The notes: generated by a model from the letters alone, not told the origin. Counted from the stretch's first letter, positions 37,473 through 47,160 are shown. The stretch: DNA of 64,000 nucleotides from Franzmannia qiaohouensis (GCF_031451695.1 NZ_JARWAM010000009.1:124001-188000); one strand, 5' to 3'. Made by a program: numbers and translations.

Positions 37473-37533
37473 GTCGTCCCATCCTGGCGCGGTTTCCTGC
37501 GGCGCCTTCTGATCACGTTTCGACAGGTTTTCC

Positions 37534-39195
37534 ATGACACGATATATCTTCGTGACCGGCGGCGTTGTGTCCTCTCTCGGCAAGGGCATCGCGTCGGCTT
37601 CGCTGGCGGCGATCCTCGAGGCGCGCGGCCTCAAGGTCACCATGCTCAAGCTGGATCCGTACATCAACGTCGATCCCGGCACCATGAGCCCCTTCCAGCA
37701 CGGCGAGGTGTTCGTCACCGAAGATGGCGCCGAGACCGACCTCGACCTGGGTCACTACGAGCGCTTCATCCGCACCAAGATGACCCAGGGCAACAACTTC
37801 ACCACCGGCCGCGTCTACGAGCACGTGCTGCGCAAGGAGCGCCGCGGCGACTACCTGGGCGGCACCGTGCAGGTGATCCCGCATATCACCGACGAGATCA
37901 AGCGCCGCGTCTACGAAGGCGGCGAGGGCTTCGATGTGGCGCTGGTGGAGATCGGCGGCACCGTGGGTGACATCGAGTCGCTGCCGTTCCTCGAATCGAT
38001 CCGCCAGATCAGAAGCGAGCTCGGCGCCAACCGCGCGATATTCATGCACCTGACGCTGGTGCCCTATATCAAGACCGCTGGCGAGACCAAGACCAAGCCG
38101 ACCCAGCACAGCGTCAAGGAGCTGCGCTCCATCGGTATCCAGCCGGATATCCTGATCTGCCGCAGCGAAGTCGAGCTCGAGGCCAGCGAACGGCGCAAGA
38201 TCGCGCTGTTCACCAACGTCGAAGAGCGCGCCGTGGTGCCGCTGCAGGACGCCGACACCATCTACCGCATTCCGCTGATGCTCCACGAGCACGGCCTTGA
38301 CGAAATCGTCTGCGACAAGCTGCGCCTGGAAGCCAGCGATGCCGACCTGCATGAGTGGGTGCGGGTGCTCGACGCCAAGCTCAATCCGCTCAAGTCGGTC
38401 AATATCGCCATGGTCGGCAAGTACATGGAGCTGCTCGACGCCTACAAGTCGCTCAACGAAGCGCTGATCCACGCCGGCATCCAGGGGCGGGTCAAGGTCA
38501 ACGTCGACTATGTCGACTCCGAGGACATCGAGCGCCACGGCACCGACCGTCTGGCCGGCAAGGACGCCATCCTGGTGCCCGGCGGCTTCGGCGAGCGCGG
38601 CGTCGAGGGCAAGATCATTACCGCCCGCTACGCCCGCGAGAACGGCATTCCCTACCTGGGTATCTGCCTCGGCATGCAGGTTGCGGTGATCGAGTTCGCG
38701 CGCCACGTGGCGGGGTGGAACGACGCCAACTCCACCGAGTTCACCCATGACACCCAGCACCCGGTGGTGGGCCTGATCACCGAGTGGCTGAGCCCCGAAG
38801 GCAAGATCGAGCTGCGCGATGCCGCCTCCGATCTCGGCGGCACCATGCGCCTGGGTGGCCAGATATGCCACCTCAAGGCTGGCAGCAAGGCCCGCGAGGC
38901 CTACGGCAACGACGAGATCGTCGAGCGCCATCGCCACCGCTTCGAGGTCAACAACCAGTTCATCGAGGAGCTCGAGAAGGCTGGCCTGGTGGTCTCCGGC
39001 AAGAGCGTCGACCAGTCGCTGGTGGAGATGATCGAGCTGCCCGACCACCCCTGGTACGTGGCCTGCCAGTTCCACCCCGAATTCACCTCGACGCCGCGCG
39101 ACGGCCATCCGCTGTTCTCGGGCTTCGTCAACGCCGCGCTGGAGCACAAGAACGTCCGCGCGCGTCAGCATTCCCAGGCCCAACCCCAGGGCTGA
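37534..39195 (+). CDS. pyrG: CTP synthase
   Basis: PyrG aminates UTP to CTP using glutamine. The 553-residue protein begins TRYIFVTGGVVSSLGKGI, with the P-loop-like synthetase domain (about 1-270, DPYINVDPGTMSPFQHGEV) and a class I glutamine amidotransferase domain. The nucleophile Cys378 is in LGICLGMQ, and the His-Glu pair is in FHPEFTSTP. It heads pyrG-kdsA-(eno); kdsA follows after 15 bp. The upstream promoter candidate carries a 13-bp palindrome. tilS, which precedes pyrG in Pseudomonas, is not here. Confidence 0.98.
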   Translation: MTRYIFVTGGVVSSLGKGIASASLAAILEARGLKVTMLKLDPYINVDPGTMSPFQHGEVFVTEDGAETDLDLGHYERFIRTKMTQGNNFTTGRVYEHVLRKERRGDYLGGTVQVIPHITDEIKRRVYEGGEGFDVALVEIGGTVGDIESLPFLESIRQIRSELGANRAIFMHLTLVPYIKTAGETKTKPTQHSVKELRSIGIQPDILICRSEVELEASERRKIALFTNVEERAVVPLQDADTIYRIPLMLHEHGLDEIVCDKLRLEASDADLHEWVRVLDAKLNPLKSVNIAMVGKYMELLDAYKSLNEALIHAGIQGRVKVNVDYVDSEDIERHGTDRLAGKDAILVPGGFGERGVEGKIITARYARENGIPYLGICLGMQVAVIEFARHVAGWNDANSTEFTHDTQHPVVGLITEWLSPEGKIELRDAASDLGGTMRLGGQICHLKAGSKAREAYGNDEIVERHRHRFEVNNQFIEELEKAGLVVSGKSVDQSLVEMIELPDHPWYVACQFHPEFTSTPRDGHPLFSGFVNAALEHKNVRARQHSQAQPQG

Positions 39196-39210
39196 GCTCA
39201 AGGAGCGAGC

Positions 39211-40062
39211 ATGTCGTCACCGCAACGCATCATCGAGTTCGCCGGCCTGCAGGCCGGCAACGCCCTGCCGCTGGGGCTGTTCGGCGGCATGAACGTCCTC
39301 GAGTCCCGCGACATGGCGCTCGAGGTGGCCGCGGCCTACGTCGAGGCAACCACCAAGCTGGGCATGCCCTACGTGTTCAAGGCCAGCTTCGACAAGGCCA
39401 ACCGCAGCTCGATCCACTCCTACCGCGGGCCCGGCCTCGACAGGGGCTTGGCGATCCTCGCCGAGGTCAAGTCGCGCTACGGGGTGCCGGTGATCACCGA
39501 TGTGCATGAACCCTGGCAGGCCCAGCCGGCCGCCGAGGTTGCCGATATCATCCAGCTACCGGCCTTCCTGGCGCGCCAGACCGACCTGGTGGTGGCCATG
39601 GCCGAGACCGGGGCGGTGATCAATATCAAGAAGCCGCAGTTCCTGGCACCTCACGAGATGCGCCATATCATCCGCAAGTGCGAAGAGGCCGGCAACGACC
39701 AGCTGATCCTCTGCGAGCGCGGTTCGAGCTTTGGCTACAATAATCTGGTGGTGGATATGCTCGGCTTCGGCGAAATGAAGCAGACCGGCTATCCGCTGTT
39801 CTTCGATGTGACCCATGCGCTGCAGCGCCCAGGGGGGCGTGCCGACAGCGCCGATGGCCGCCGTGCCCAGGTTGCCGAACTGGCTCGGGCCGGCGTTGCC
39901 GTGGGGTTGGCCGGGCTGTTCCTGGAGGCGCACCCGGACCCGGACAACGCCAAGTGCGACGGGCCCTGCGCGCTGCCGCTGGACCAGCTCGAGCCCTTCC
40001 TTGCCCAGCTCAAGGCGCTCGACGAGCTGGTCAAGGGATTTGCGCCCCTGACGATTTCTTGA
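39211..40062 (+). CDS. kdsA: 3-deoxy-8-phosphooctulonate (KDO-8-P) synthase
   Basis: KdsA condenses phosphoenolpyruvate with arabinose 5-phosphate to KDO 8-phosphate for the lipopolysaccharide inner core. The 283-residue protein shows FKASFDKANRSSIHSYRGPG, VPVITDVHEPWQ, INIKKPQFLAPHEM, ERGSSFGYNNLVVDM and FDVTHALQRPGG, all family signatures. No cysteine replaces the Asn of the INIKKP segment, suggesting the metal-independent type. AAGGAG precedes the ATG. It follows pyrG closely; a MITE-like element separates it from eno. Confidence 0.97.
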   Translation: MSSPQRIIEFAGLQAGNALPLGLFGGMNVLESRDMALEVAAAYVEATTKLGMPYVFKASFDKANRSSIHSYRGPGLDRGLAILAEVKSRYGVPVITDVHEPWQAQPAAEVADIIQLPAFLARQTDLVVAMAETGAVINIKKPQFLAPHEMRHIIRKCEEAGNDQLILCERGSSFGYNNLVVDMLGFGEMKQTGYPLFFDVTHALQRPGGRADSADGRRAQVAELARAGVAVGLAGLFLEAHPDPDNAKCDGPCALPLDQLEPFLAQLKALDELVKGFAPLTIS

Positions 40063-40086
40063 GCGGAGCCGTGACCCTCTCTCAAG

Positions 40087-40235
40087 CTAGGAAGCGCTGA
40101 ACAAATCGGCGAGCGGGATGAAGCACAAGGCGCACGGCGCACAGAAACCGGAGCCTATGTGGTATAGGTGAGGATTTTGAGCACCGCGCAACGCAGTGAT
40201 TCGCCCGCGCAGACATTTGTGCAGTGTTTCCCTAG
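40087..40235. mobile_element. MITE-like palindromic element flanked by CTAG, upstream of eno
   Basis: A 142-bp element has terminal inverted repeats GAAGCGCTGAACAAAT and ATTTGTGCAGTGTTTCC, about 14 of 17 positions complementary. CTAG lies at both edges (40087-40090 and 40232-40235). There is no coding capacity. The size, inverted ends and CTAG target suggest a non-autonomous relative of an IS630/Tc1-type element, which insert at TA within CTAG; this class is inferred. It lies 27 bp after kdsA and 31 bp before eno, so it must influence or carry the eno leader or promoter. Confidence 0.6.
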
Positions 40236-40265
40236 ATCAACGCTGACTCATTAAAGGATGACACC

Positions 40266-41561
40266 ATGAGCAAGATTGCCGACGTTCGCGCCCTTGAGGT
40301 GCTCGACTCGCGTGGCAACCCCACCGTTCAGGCCGAAGTGGTGCTGGAAAGCGGCGCCAAGGGCGTGGCGTGTGCCCCAAGCGGCGCTTCGACCGGTTCG
40401 CGCGAAGCGCTGGAGCTGCGCGACGGCGACAAGGCTCGCTACCTGGGCAAGGGCGTGCTCAAGGCCGTCGAGGCGGTCAATGGGCCGATCCGCGAGCGCC
40501 TGCTGGGCATGAGCGCTGCCGACCAGCGCGCCCTGGACGACGCCATGCTGGCGCTGGACGGCACCGACAACAAGGCTACCCTGGGCGCCAACGCCATCCT
40601 CGCCGTGTCGCTGGCGGCGGCCAAGGCGGCGGCGGCCACCAAGGGCGTCGAACTCTACGAGCACATCGCCGCGCTGTACGGCCAGCCGGGCCAGTTCAGC
40701 ATGCCGGTGCCGATGATGAACATCCTCAACGGCGGCGAACATGCCGACAACAACGTCGATATCCAGGAGTTCATGGTGCAGCCGGTGGGCGCGCCGAACT
40801 TCCGCGAGGCGCTGCGCGTCGGCGCCGAGATATTCCACGCCCTGAAGAAGGTGCTGTCGGCCAAGGGCCTGTCCACGGCGGTGGGCGACGAGGGTGGCTT
40901 CGCCCCCAACCTGGCCTCCAACGCCGAGGCGCTGGCGGTGATCAAGCAGGCCGTCGAAGACGCCGGCTACCAGCTGGGTCGCGACGTCACATTGGCACTG
41001 GACTGCGCCGCCTCGGAGTTCTACCAGGACGGTCAGTACACCCTGGCCGGTGAGGGCAAGTCGTTCGACGCCGCGGGCTTCGTCGACTACCTGGCCGAGC
41101 TGTGCGACCAGTACCCCATCGTCTCCATCGAGGATGGCCTGGACGAGTCCGACTGGGCCGGCTGGAAGACCCTGACCGACAAGCTCGGCGACAAGGTGCA
41201 GCTGGTCGGTGACGACCTGTTCGTGACCAACACCAAGATTCTCAAGCGCGGCATCGACGAGCAGATCGGTAACTCGATCCTGATCAAGTTCAACCAGATC
41301 GGCTCGCTCTCCGAAACCCTGGACGCCATCAAGATGGCCCAGGACGCCGGCTTCACCGCGGTAATTTCGCACCGCTCCGGCGAGACCGAAGATACCACCA
41401 TTGCCGACCTGGCGGTGGCGACCTCGGCGGGCCAGATCAAGACCGGCTCGCTGTGCCGCTCCGATCGCGTCGCCAAGTACAACCGCCTGCTGGTGATCGA
41501 GCAGCAGTTGGGCGACAAGGCCGCCTATCCCGGGCTGGCGGCGATCAAGGGTCAGGCTTGA
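40266..41561 (+). CDS. eno: Enolase (phosphopyruvate hydratase)
   Basis: Enolase converts 2-phosphoglycerate to phosphoenolpyruvate in glycolysis and is usually also part of the RNA degradosome. The 431-residue protein shows VLDSRGNPTVQAEVVL, SGASTGSREALELRDGD, the metal ligands in LALDCAASEFY, SIEDGLDESDW and LVGDDLFVTN, catalytic Lys in LIKFNQIGSLSET and the signature SHRSGETEDTTIADL. An AAAGGATG ribosome-binding site lies upstream. Transcription ends at a terminator 55 bp after the stop. ftsB and ispD, which follow eno in Pseudomonas, are not here. Confidence 0.98.
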   Translation: MSKIADVRALEVLDSRGNPTVQAEVVLESGAKGVACAPSGASTGSREALELRDGDKARYLGKGVLKAVEAVNGPIRERLLGMSAADQRALDDAMLALDGTDNKATLGANAILAVSLAAAKAAAATKGVELYEHIAALYGQPGQFSMPVPMMNILNGGEHADNNVDIQEFMVQPVGAPNFREALRVGAEIFHALKKVLSAKGLSTAVGDEGGFAPNLASNAEALAVIKQAVEDAGYQLGRDVTLALDCAASEFYQDGQYTLAGEGKSFDAAGFVDYLAELCDQYPIVSIEDGLDESDWAGWKTLTDKLGDKVQLVGDDLFVTNTKILKRGIDEQIGNSILIKFNQIGSLSETLDAIKMAQDAGFTAVISHRSGETEDTTIADLAVATSAGQIKTGSLCRSDRVAKYNRLLVIEQQLGDKAAYPGLAAIKGQA

Positions 41562-41615
41562 TCGACTGGGCTTGCGGCATAGCGCCGTAAGCGTAGGCCT
41601 TTTGGCATCGTGTCA

Positions 41616-41645
41616 GGCGGGGTCGCCAGTCGGCCCCGCCTTTTT
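41616..41645 (+). terminator. Rho-independent terminator of eno
   Basis: GGCGGGG, an 11-base loop, CCCCGCC and TTTTT. It separates eno from the following sRNA locus. Confidence 0.9.
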
Positions 41646-41691
41646 CATGTCTATCCGGGCGAGGGGGAGTGTCGGCAATCTCTCCATCTCA

Positions 41692-41709
41692 TGTAAGAGA
41701 TATCGTACA
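41692..41709 (+). promoter_or_regulatory. GacA-type upstream activating sequence of the RsmZ-like sRNA
   Basis: TGTAAG-agatat-CGTACA matches the GacA box TGTAAG-N6-CTTACA at 11 of 12 defined positions. Its centre is about 181 bp upstream of the predicted sRNA start, the distance typical for rsmY/rsmZ genes in Pseudomonas. The stretch 41740-41815 between box and promoter is notably AT-rich, as in rsmZ loci bound by MvaT or H-NS-type proteins. Confidence 0.75.
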
Positions 41710-41847
41710 TTTTGCCTGAGAACTTCGCTCTGAATTGCCGCGAAAGTGCTTTTATGCCCTTTTTCTTATTTATTAAGCATTTGATTTTAAAGTATTTTTA
41801 CATTTTTCGTCGCTCGCGGGGGCTTGGAGGGTGTCGCGGAGGCCGGC

Positions 41848-41875
41848 TTGTGATGCCGGCGAGAACTGCCACAAT
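41848..41875 (+). promoter_or_regulatory. Candidate core promoter of the RsmZ-like sRNA
   Basis: TTGTGA (41848-41853), a 16-base spacer and CACAAT (41870-41875) form a weak sigma-70 promoter, as expected for an activator-dependent gene. It predicts a start near 41882. Confidence 0.5.
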
Positions 41876-41881
41876 GTCCTC

Positions 41882-42055
41882 GGGATTTGGAGAAGCGGGG
41901 AGTGCTTTTCCGGCAGGATGCAACGGGATGCTAGTCGTGGTGCGCCGGGTACGACAGGAAGCCGTCTCCTGGCACGGACGTCACCATCAGGAAGCGGGCA
42001 TAGGGACATGCTCAAGGGATTCGGCTTGGAGCGGGCGACCTGCGGGTCGCCTTTT
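41882..42055 (+). ncRNA. rsmZ: RsmZ/CsrB-family regulatory sRNA (CsrA-sequestering)
   Basis: About 174 nt between eno and fdxA contain eleven GGA triplets (41883, 41889, 41899, 41916, 41926, 41957, 41976, 41990, 42004, 42017, 42028). Several are in CAGGA or AGGGA contexts typical of CsrA/RsmA-binding loops, and the region ends in a strong terminator. RsmZ-type RNAs titrate CsrA from mRNAs under GacS/GacA control. The GacA box upstream, adjacency to fdxA as in Pseudomonas, and csrA at 52165 all support the call. No open reading frame with a ribosome-binding site covers it. The 5' end is predicted, not mapped. Confidence 0.8.
42034..42055 (+). terminator. Terminator of the RsmZ-like sRNA
   Basis: GGCGACC-tgcg-GGTCGCC followed by TTTT; a perfect 7-bp GC-rich stem. 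Confidence 0.85.
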
Positions 42056-42071
42056 CCATGCACGCACGATG

Positions 42072-42108
42072 AAAAACGCCGCCGGTCACTGACCGGCGGC
42101 GTTTTTTT
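42072..42108 (-). terminator. Bidirectional terminator between sRNA and fdxA
   Basis: AAAAACGCCGCCGGTCA and its complement form a long stem flanked by A-run and T-run. It serves fdxA on the minus strand (27 bp after the stop) and backs up the sRNA terminator on plus. Confidence 0.92.
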
Positions 42109-42135
42109 GTCTGTCGTCTTGCGGAGATGCGATGC

Positions 42136-42459
42136 TCAGCGCTCAAGCTGGGCCAGCTTGTCCGGCTTGCCATCCCACTCTTCGGCGTCGGGCAGCGGGT
42201 CTTTCTTCTCGGCGATGTTCGGCCACACCTCGGCGAGCTCGGCGTTGAGCTCGATGAACTCCTCCTGGCCCTCCGGTAGCTCATCCTCGGCAAAGATCGC
42301 CTCGGCGGGGCACTCCGGCTCGCACAGCGCGCAGTCGATGCACTCGTCGGGATGGATGACGAGGAAATTGGGTCCCTCGTAGAAGCAGTCCACCGGGCAG
42401 ACCTCGACACAGTCGGTGTACTTGCACTTGATGCAGTTCTCGGTGACGACGAATGTCAT
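42136..42459 (-). CDS. fdxA: 7Fe ferredoxin FdxA
   Basis: FdxA is a small cytosolic 3Fe-4S/4Fe-4S electron carrier of the Azotobacter FdI type. The 107-residue protein starts MTFVVTENCIKCKYTDC with GGGAG upstream. Cysteines 9, 17 and 50 fit the 3Fe-4S cluster; 21, 40, 43 and 46 fit the 4Fe-4S cluster. The second motif reads CIDCALCEPECP. The C-terminal extension beyond residue 60 is typical. It lies between the sRNA locus and mutS, in the same order as Pseudomonas. A GNAT or rpoS neighbour is not seen. Confidence 0.97.
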   Translation of the reverse strand: MTFVVTENCIKCKYTDCVEVCPVDCFYEGPNFLVIHPDECIDCALCEPECPAEAIFAEDELPEGQEEFIELNAELAEVWPNIAEKKDPLPDAEEWDGKPDKLAQLER

Positions 42460-42634
42460 GCCAGTCTCCCTTCCTCTGGCCGGTCGCTCGGCCACGATGA
42501 TGGTTGGTAAAAAGTTATAAGAGCCGATGTTTTTATGCTGGTGCGGCGGGGAATCTGACCATTCTAGTCGTGCCCCCATAGCGTCGCAAGCGATGTGCTT
42601 GCCGTTTCGGCGCGAGAGTATCTGCCTAAGGCGA

Positions 42635-42744
42635 GGGCGCCGGGGGCAGGCCGAAGAGGAGGTTTGCGCCATGGATGGCGCAAGGTAGCGCCCAGGGATG
42701 GGTTCACAGCGCCTCCTCGTAGGCCTGCCGCCGGAGTAGCCCGG
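42635..42744 (+). repeat. Dispersed palindromic repeat, copy R6
   Basis: Copy R6 lies 13 bp after the mutS stop, in reverse orientation to mutS. It is the cleanest copy. Outer arms GGGGCAGGCC...GAGGAGG pair with CCTCCTC...GGCCTGCC over about 20 bp. The inner hairpin is TTGCGCCAT-gg-ATGGCGCAA, and the conserved block is GGGATGGGTTCACAGCG. The 298-bp fdxA-mutS gap has no gene. Confidence 0.9.
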
Positions 42745-42757
42745 GGTAATAGCACCC

Positions 42758-45334
42758 CTACAGCGCCTCCCGCCAGCGATACAGAAGCTCCAACGCCTGG
42801 CGTGGGCTCAGCTCGTCGAGAGCCAGGCCGCCGAGCTCGTCGATCAGTGGATGCGGTGCGCTGGCGAACAGATCGTTTTGCTGGGGTGCCGGTTCGCCGC
42901 CGGCAGCAAGCGAAGGGCGGCTGCCCTGGTCGACCTCGTGCTGCTCGAGCTGGGCGAGTTTCTCGCGTGCCCGGGCGATCACTCCCTGGGGCACACCGGC
43001 CAGCTGTGCGACCTGCAGGCCGTAGCTCTGGCTTGCCGGGCCCTCCTCTACGCGGTGCATGAAGACGATGCCCTCGCGGTGCTCGGCGGCGGTGAGGTGG
43101 ACGTTGGCCACGCCGTGGGCCTGCTCGCTCAGGGCGGTCATCTCGAAGTAGTGGGTGGCGAACAGCGTGAAGGCCCGCGAGCGGGTCAGGTGCTCGGCGC
43201 TGGCCCAGGCCAGCGACAGGCCGTCGAAGGTGCTGGTGCCGCGGCCGATCTCGTCCATCAAGACCAGGCTGTGGTCGCTGGCGTTGTGCAGGATGTTGGC
43301 GGTTTCGGTCATCTCGACCATGAAGGTCGAGCGCCCGCCGGCCAGGTCGTCGGAGGAGCCGATGCGGGTAAAGATACGATCCACCGGGCCGATCTCGGCG
43401 TCGTCGGCGGGCACGAAGCAGCCGGTGTGGGCGAGCAGCACGATCAATGCCGCCTGGCGCATGTAGGTCGACTTGCCGCCCATGTTGGGGCCGGTGATCA
43501 CCAGCATGCGCCGCGCGTCGTCCATCTCCAGATCGTTGGGCACGAAGGGGTGCTCGCTGACGTGCTCGACCACCGGGTGGCGGCCGCCGCGAATGCGGAT
43601 GCCGGGTGCGTCGGCGAGCCGCGGGCGCACCAGGCTCAGCGCCTCGGCACGTTCGGCGAAGGTGGCCAGAACATCGAGGCTGGCGAGGGCCTGGGCGCTG
43701 GCCTGCAGCGGCCCCAGCTCGGCGTTGAGGGCATCGAGCAGGCTCTCGTAGAGCAGCTTCTCGCGGGCCAGGGCGCGGGACTTGGCGGACAGCGCTTTGT
43801 CTTCGAACTCCTTGAGCTCGGGAATGATGAAGCGCTCGGCGTTCTTCAGGGTCTGGCGACGAATGTAGTCCGCCGGGGCATCGCGGGCCTGGCCGCGGGG
43901 GATTTCGATGTAGTAGCCGTGGACGCGGTTATAGCCGACCTTGAGGTTGGCGAGGCCGGTGCGCTCGCGCTCCCGGCGCTCCAGCTCGATCAGGTAGTCG
44001 CCGGCGTGCTCGGCCAGGCCGCGGTACTCGTCGAGCTCGTCGTCGAATCCGTCGGCGATCACGCCACCGTCGCGAATCACCACCGGCGGGTTGTCGACGA
44101 GTGCCCGGCTCAGGGTGTAGGCGAGCTCCGGATAGGGGCGGATATGCCGCCGGAGGTCGTCCAGGGCGCTGCCCTCGGCGTAGCCGCGCAGCGCGTCCTG
44201 CAGCTCGGGCAGGGCATTGAGGGCATCGCGCAACCGCGCCAGGTCGCGGGGTCGGGCGCTGCGCAGCGCCACCCGCGCCAGGATGCGCTCGACGTCGCCG
44301 ATCGCCTTGAGCTCCTCGCGTAGTGCCAGGTAGCCCTCCTGGTCGAGCAGCAGGGTCACCGCGGTCTGGCGTGCGCCGATCAGGGCGCGGTCGCGCAGCG
44401 GGCGGTTGAGCCAGCGCTTGAGCAGGCGAGCGCCCATCGCCGTGGCGGTGGTGTCGAGCACGCTGGCGAGGGTGTTGTCGCCGTTGCCGCCGAGGTTGGT
44501 ATCGATCTCCAGGTTGCGGCGGCTGGCGGCATCGATGACCACCGCGTCGTCGCGGTTCTCGACGCCGATGGCGGTGACGTGGGGCAGTCGCGAGCGCTGG
44601 GTGTCGCGGGCGTAGTCGACCAGCACCCCGGCGGCGATGATCGCCGCCTCCAGGTGGGCACAGCCGAAGCCGCGCAGGTCCTGGACCTGGAACTGGTCGC
44701 ACAGCAGGCGCAGCGCGCTGTCGTGGTCGAACAGCCAGTCGCTCTGGCGCTTGAGGCTGGCTCGCCCGTGGAGCGTCGGCGGCAGCTCCAGGCCGTCGGC
44801 GACGAGTAGCTCGGCCGGTGCCAGGCGCTGCACCTCGGCGAGCATCTCGGCGTCGTCGTCGACCTCGAGCACGCTGAAGCGGCCGCTGGAGAGCTCCAGC
44901 CAGGCCAGCCCCCAGCGACCGCCCTGGCTGTGCAGGGCCAGCAGCAGGTTGTCGCGCTGGGCGTCGAGCAGCGCCTCGTCGTGCAGGGTGCCGGGAGTGA
45001 CGATGCGCACCACCCGGCGCTCCACCGGCCCCTTGGCCAGCGCCGGGTCGCCGATCTGCTCGCAGATCGCTACCGACTCGCCGGCCTGGACCAGGCGTGC
45101 CAGGTAGCCTTCGGCACTATGATAGGGTACTCCGGCCATGGGGATCGGCTTGCCCGCCGACTGGCCGCGCTGGGTGAGGGTGATATCGAGCAGCTTGGCG
45201 GCGCGCTTGGCGTCATCGAAGAACAGCTCATAGAAGTCGCCCATGCGATAGAACAGCAGCACATCGGGATGCTCGCGCTTGATCTTCAGGAACTGCTGCA
45301 TCATCGGGGTGTGCGAGGGGCTGGCCTGGCTCAT
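42758..45334 (-). CDS. mutS: DNA mismatch repair protein MutS
   Basis: MutS recognises base mismatches and small loops. The 858-residue protein has the mismatch-intercalating Phe-X-Glu (F34, E36 in RMGDFYELF), connector, core and clamp domains, Walker A GPNMGGKSTYMR, Walker B LVLMDEIGRGTSTFDG, and the dimerisation His in FATHYFE. The C-terminal tail ends with a conserved DELSPRQALELLYRW tetramerisation segment. It is transcribed away from pncC/cinA, and repeat R6 follows its stop directly. Confidence 0.98.
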   Translation of the reverse strand: MSQASPSHTPMMQQFLKIKREHPDVLLFYRMGDFYELFFDDAKRAAKLLDITLTQRGQSAGKPIPMAGVPYHSAEGYLARLVQAGESVAICEQIGDPALAKGPVERRVVRIVTPGTLHDEALLDAQRDNLLLALHSQGGRWGLAWLELSSGRFSVLEVDDDAEMLAEVQRLAPAELLVADGLELPPTLHGRASLKRQSDWLFDHDSALRLLCDQFQVQDLRGFGCAHLEAAIIAAGVLVDYARDTQRSRLPHVTAIGVENRDDAVVIDAASRRNLEIDTNLGGNGDNTLASVLDTTATAMGARLLKRWLNRPLRDRALIGARQTAVTLLLDQEGYLALREELKAIGDVERILARVALRSARPRDLARLRDALNALPELQDALRGYAEGSALDDLRRHIRPYPELAYTLSRALVDNPPVVIRDGGVIADGFDDELDEYRGLAEHAGDYLIELERRERERTGLANLKVGYNRVHGYYIEIPRGQARDAPADYIRRQTLKNAERFIIPELKEFEDKALSAKSRALAREKLLYESLLDALNAELGPLQASAQALASLDVLATFAERAEALSLVRPRLADAPGIRIRGGRHPVVEHVSEHPFVPNDLEMDDARRMLVITGPNMGGKSTYMRQAALIVLLAHTGCFVPADDAEIGPVDRIFTRIGSSDDLAGGRSTFMVEMTETANILHNASDHSLVLMDEIGRGTSTFDGLSLAWASAEHLTRSRAFTLFATHYFEMTALSEQAHGVANVHLTAAEHREGIVFMHRVEEGPASQSYGLQVAQLAGVPQGVIARAREKLAQLEQHEVDQGSRPSLAAGGEPAPQQNDLFASAPHPLIDELGGLALDELSPRQALELLYRWREAL

Positions 45335-45439
45335 GGGGTTCCTTGACTCCTTGGATGGGACCTAGCGTCGACGACTCTGCATTCGCGACCAAAAGGCAGT
45401 ATTCTACGCGCAAGCCAGCGCCACGTCAGGAGACCCGGC

Positions 45440-45949
45440 ATGCCAGCATCCCCCCAGCGCCTCAGCAATCTCGATCTCGCCACCCTCGCCGAGCGGCTCG
45501 GCCGGCTGTGCCGCCAGCAGGGGCGGCAGGTGACCTGCGCCGAGTCGTGCACCGGCGGCGGCGTGGCCAGCGCCATCACCGCGGTGGCGGGCAGTTCCGA
45601 CTACTTCGAGACCGGCTACGTGACCTACTCCAACGCCGCCAAGTCGCGCCTGCTCGGCGTCGACCCAGCGCTGCTCGAGGCACACGGTGCGGTGAGCCGC
45701 GAGGTGGTCGAGGCGATGGTCGCCGGCGCCTGTGGCGACAGCGGTGCCGCGCTGGGCGTGGCGATCAGCGGCGTGGCGGGACCCGGTGGCGGCTCGGACG
45801 CCAAGCCGGTGGGCACGGTGTGGCTGGCGTGGGGCGACGCCGACACCCAGCAAGCCGAGCACTACCATTTTCCCGGCGACCGCCGCGCGGTGCGCGAGCA
45901 GGCCGTGCGCGCCGCACTGGTGGGACTGATCCAGCGCCTCGACGCCTGA
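45440..45949 (+). CDS. pncC: CinA-family nicotinamide-nucleotide amidohydrolase (PncC)
   Basis: This is a stand-alone CinA C-terminal domain (169 residues) that deamidates nicotinamide mononucleotide in NAD recycling. The signature CAESCTGGGVASAITAVAGSS, VTYSNAAKSRLLGV and ISGVAGPGGGSDAKPVGTVWLAW are visible. It lacks the N-terminal molybdopterin-like CinA domain. GGAGA precedes the ATG. It diverges from mutS and precedes recA by 128 bp, as in many proteobacteria; recA has its own LexA-controlled promoter. Confidence 0.95.
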   Translation: MPASPQRLSNLDLATLAERLGRLCRQQGRQVTCAESCTGGGVASAITAVAGSSDYFETGYVTYSNAAKSRLLGVDPALLEAHGAVSREVVEAMVAGACGDSGAALGVAISGVAGPGGGSDAKPVGTVWLAWGDADTQQAEHYHFPGDRRAVREQAVRAALVGLIQRLDA

Positions 45950-46002
45950 GGCACAGAAATTTACCGACTGAGAGTAGGCGCGCGAGGAATTTTTCGCCAT
46001 AC

Positions 46003-46022
46003 TACTGTGCAGTCATACAGTA
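46003..46022 (+). promoter_or_regulatory. LexA (SOS) box in the recA promoter
   Basis: TACTGT-gcagtcat-ACAGTA is a perfect CTGT-N8-ACAG SOS palindrome 56 bp upstream of recA. It overlaps a plausible -10 (TACAGT, 46016-46021) placed 18 bases after TTTCGC, the arrangement expected for LexA repression. Confidence 0.9.
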
Positions 46023-46077
46023 TTCGATCCCGAGCTCGTGATCGACGTTATATCCGCAATCGCTTAGGAGATCTCCC

Positions 46078-47157
<1,080 letters not shown>

Positions 47158-47160
47158 GCC

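Noticed and set aside
41880..42056. Riboswitch or protein leader controlling fdxA
   Set aside because: Terminator polarity and GacA box orientation are on the plus strand, away from fdxA, which is on the minus strand with its start 400 bp away.
42012..42410. Open frames across the sRNA region and fdxA terminator
   Set aside because: They are in the wrong frame to fdxA, cross two strong terminators and have no start signal; the region is better explained as the sRNA gene.
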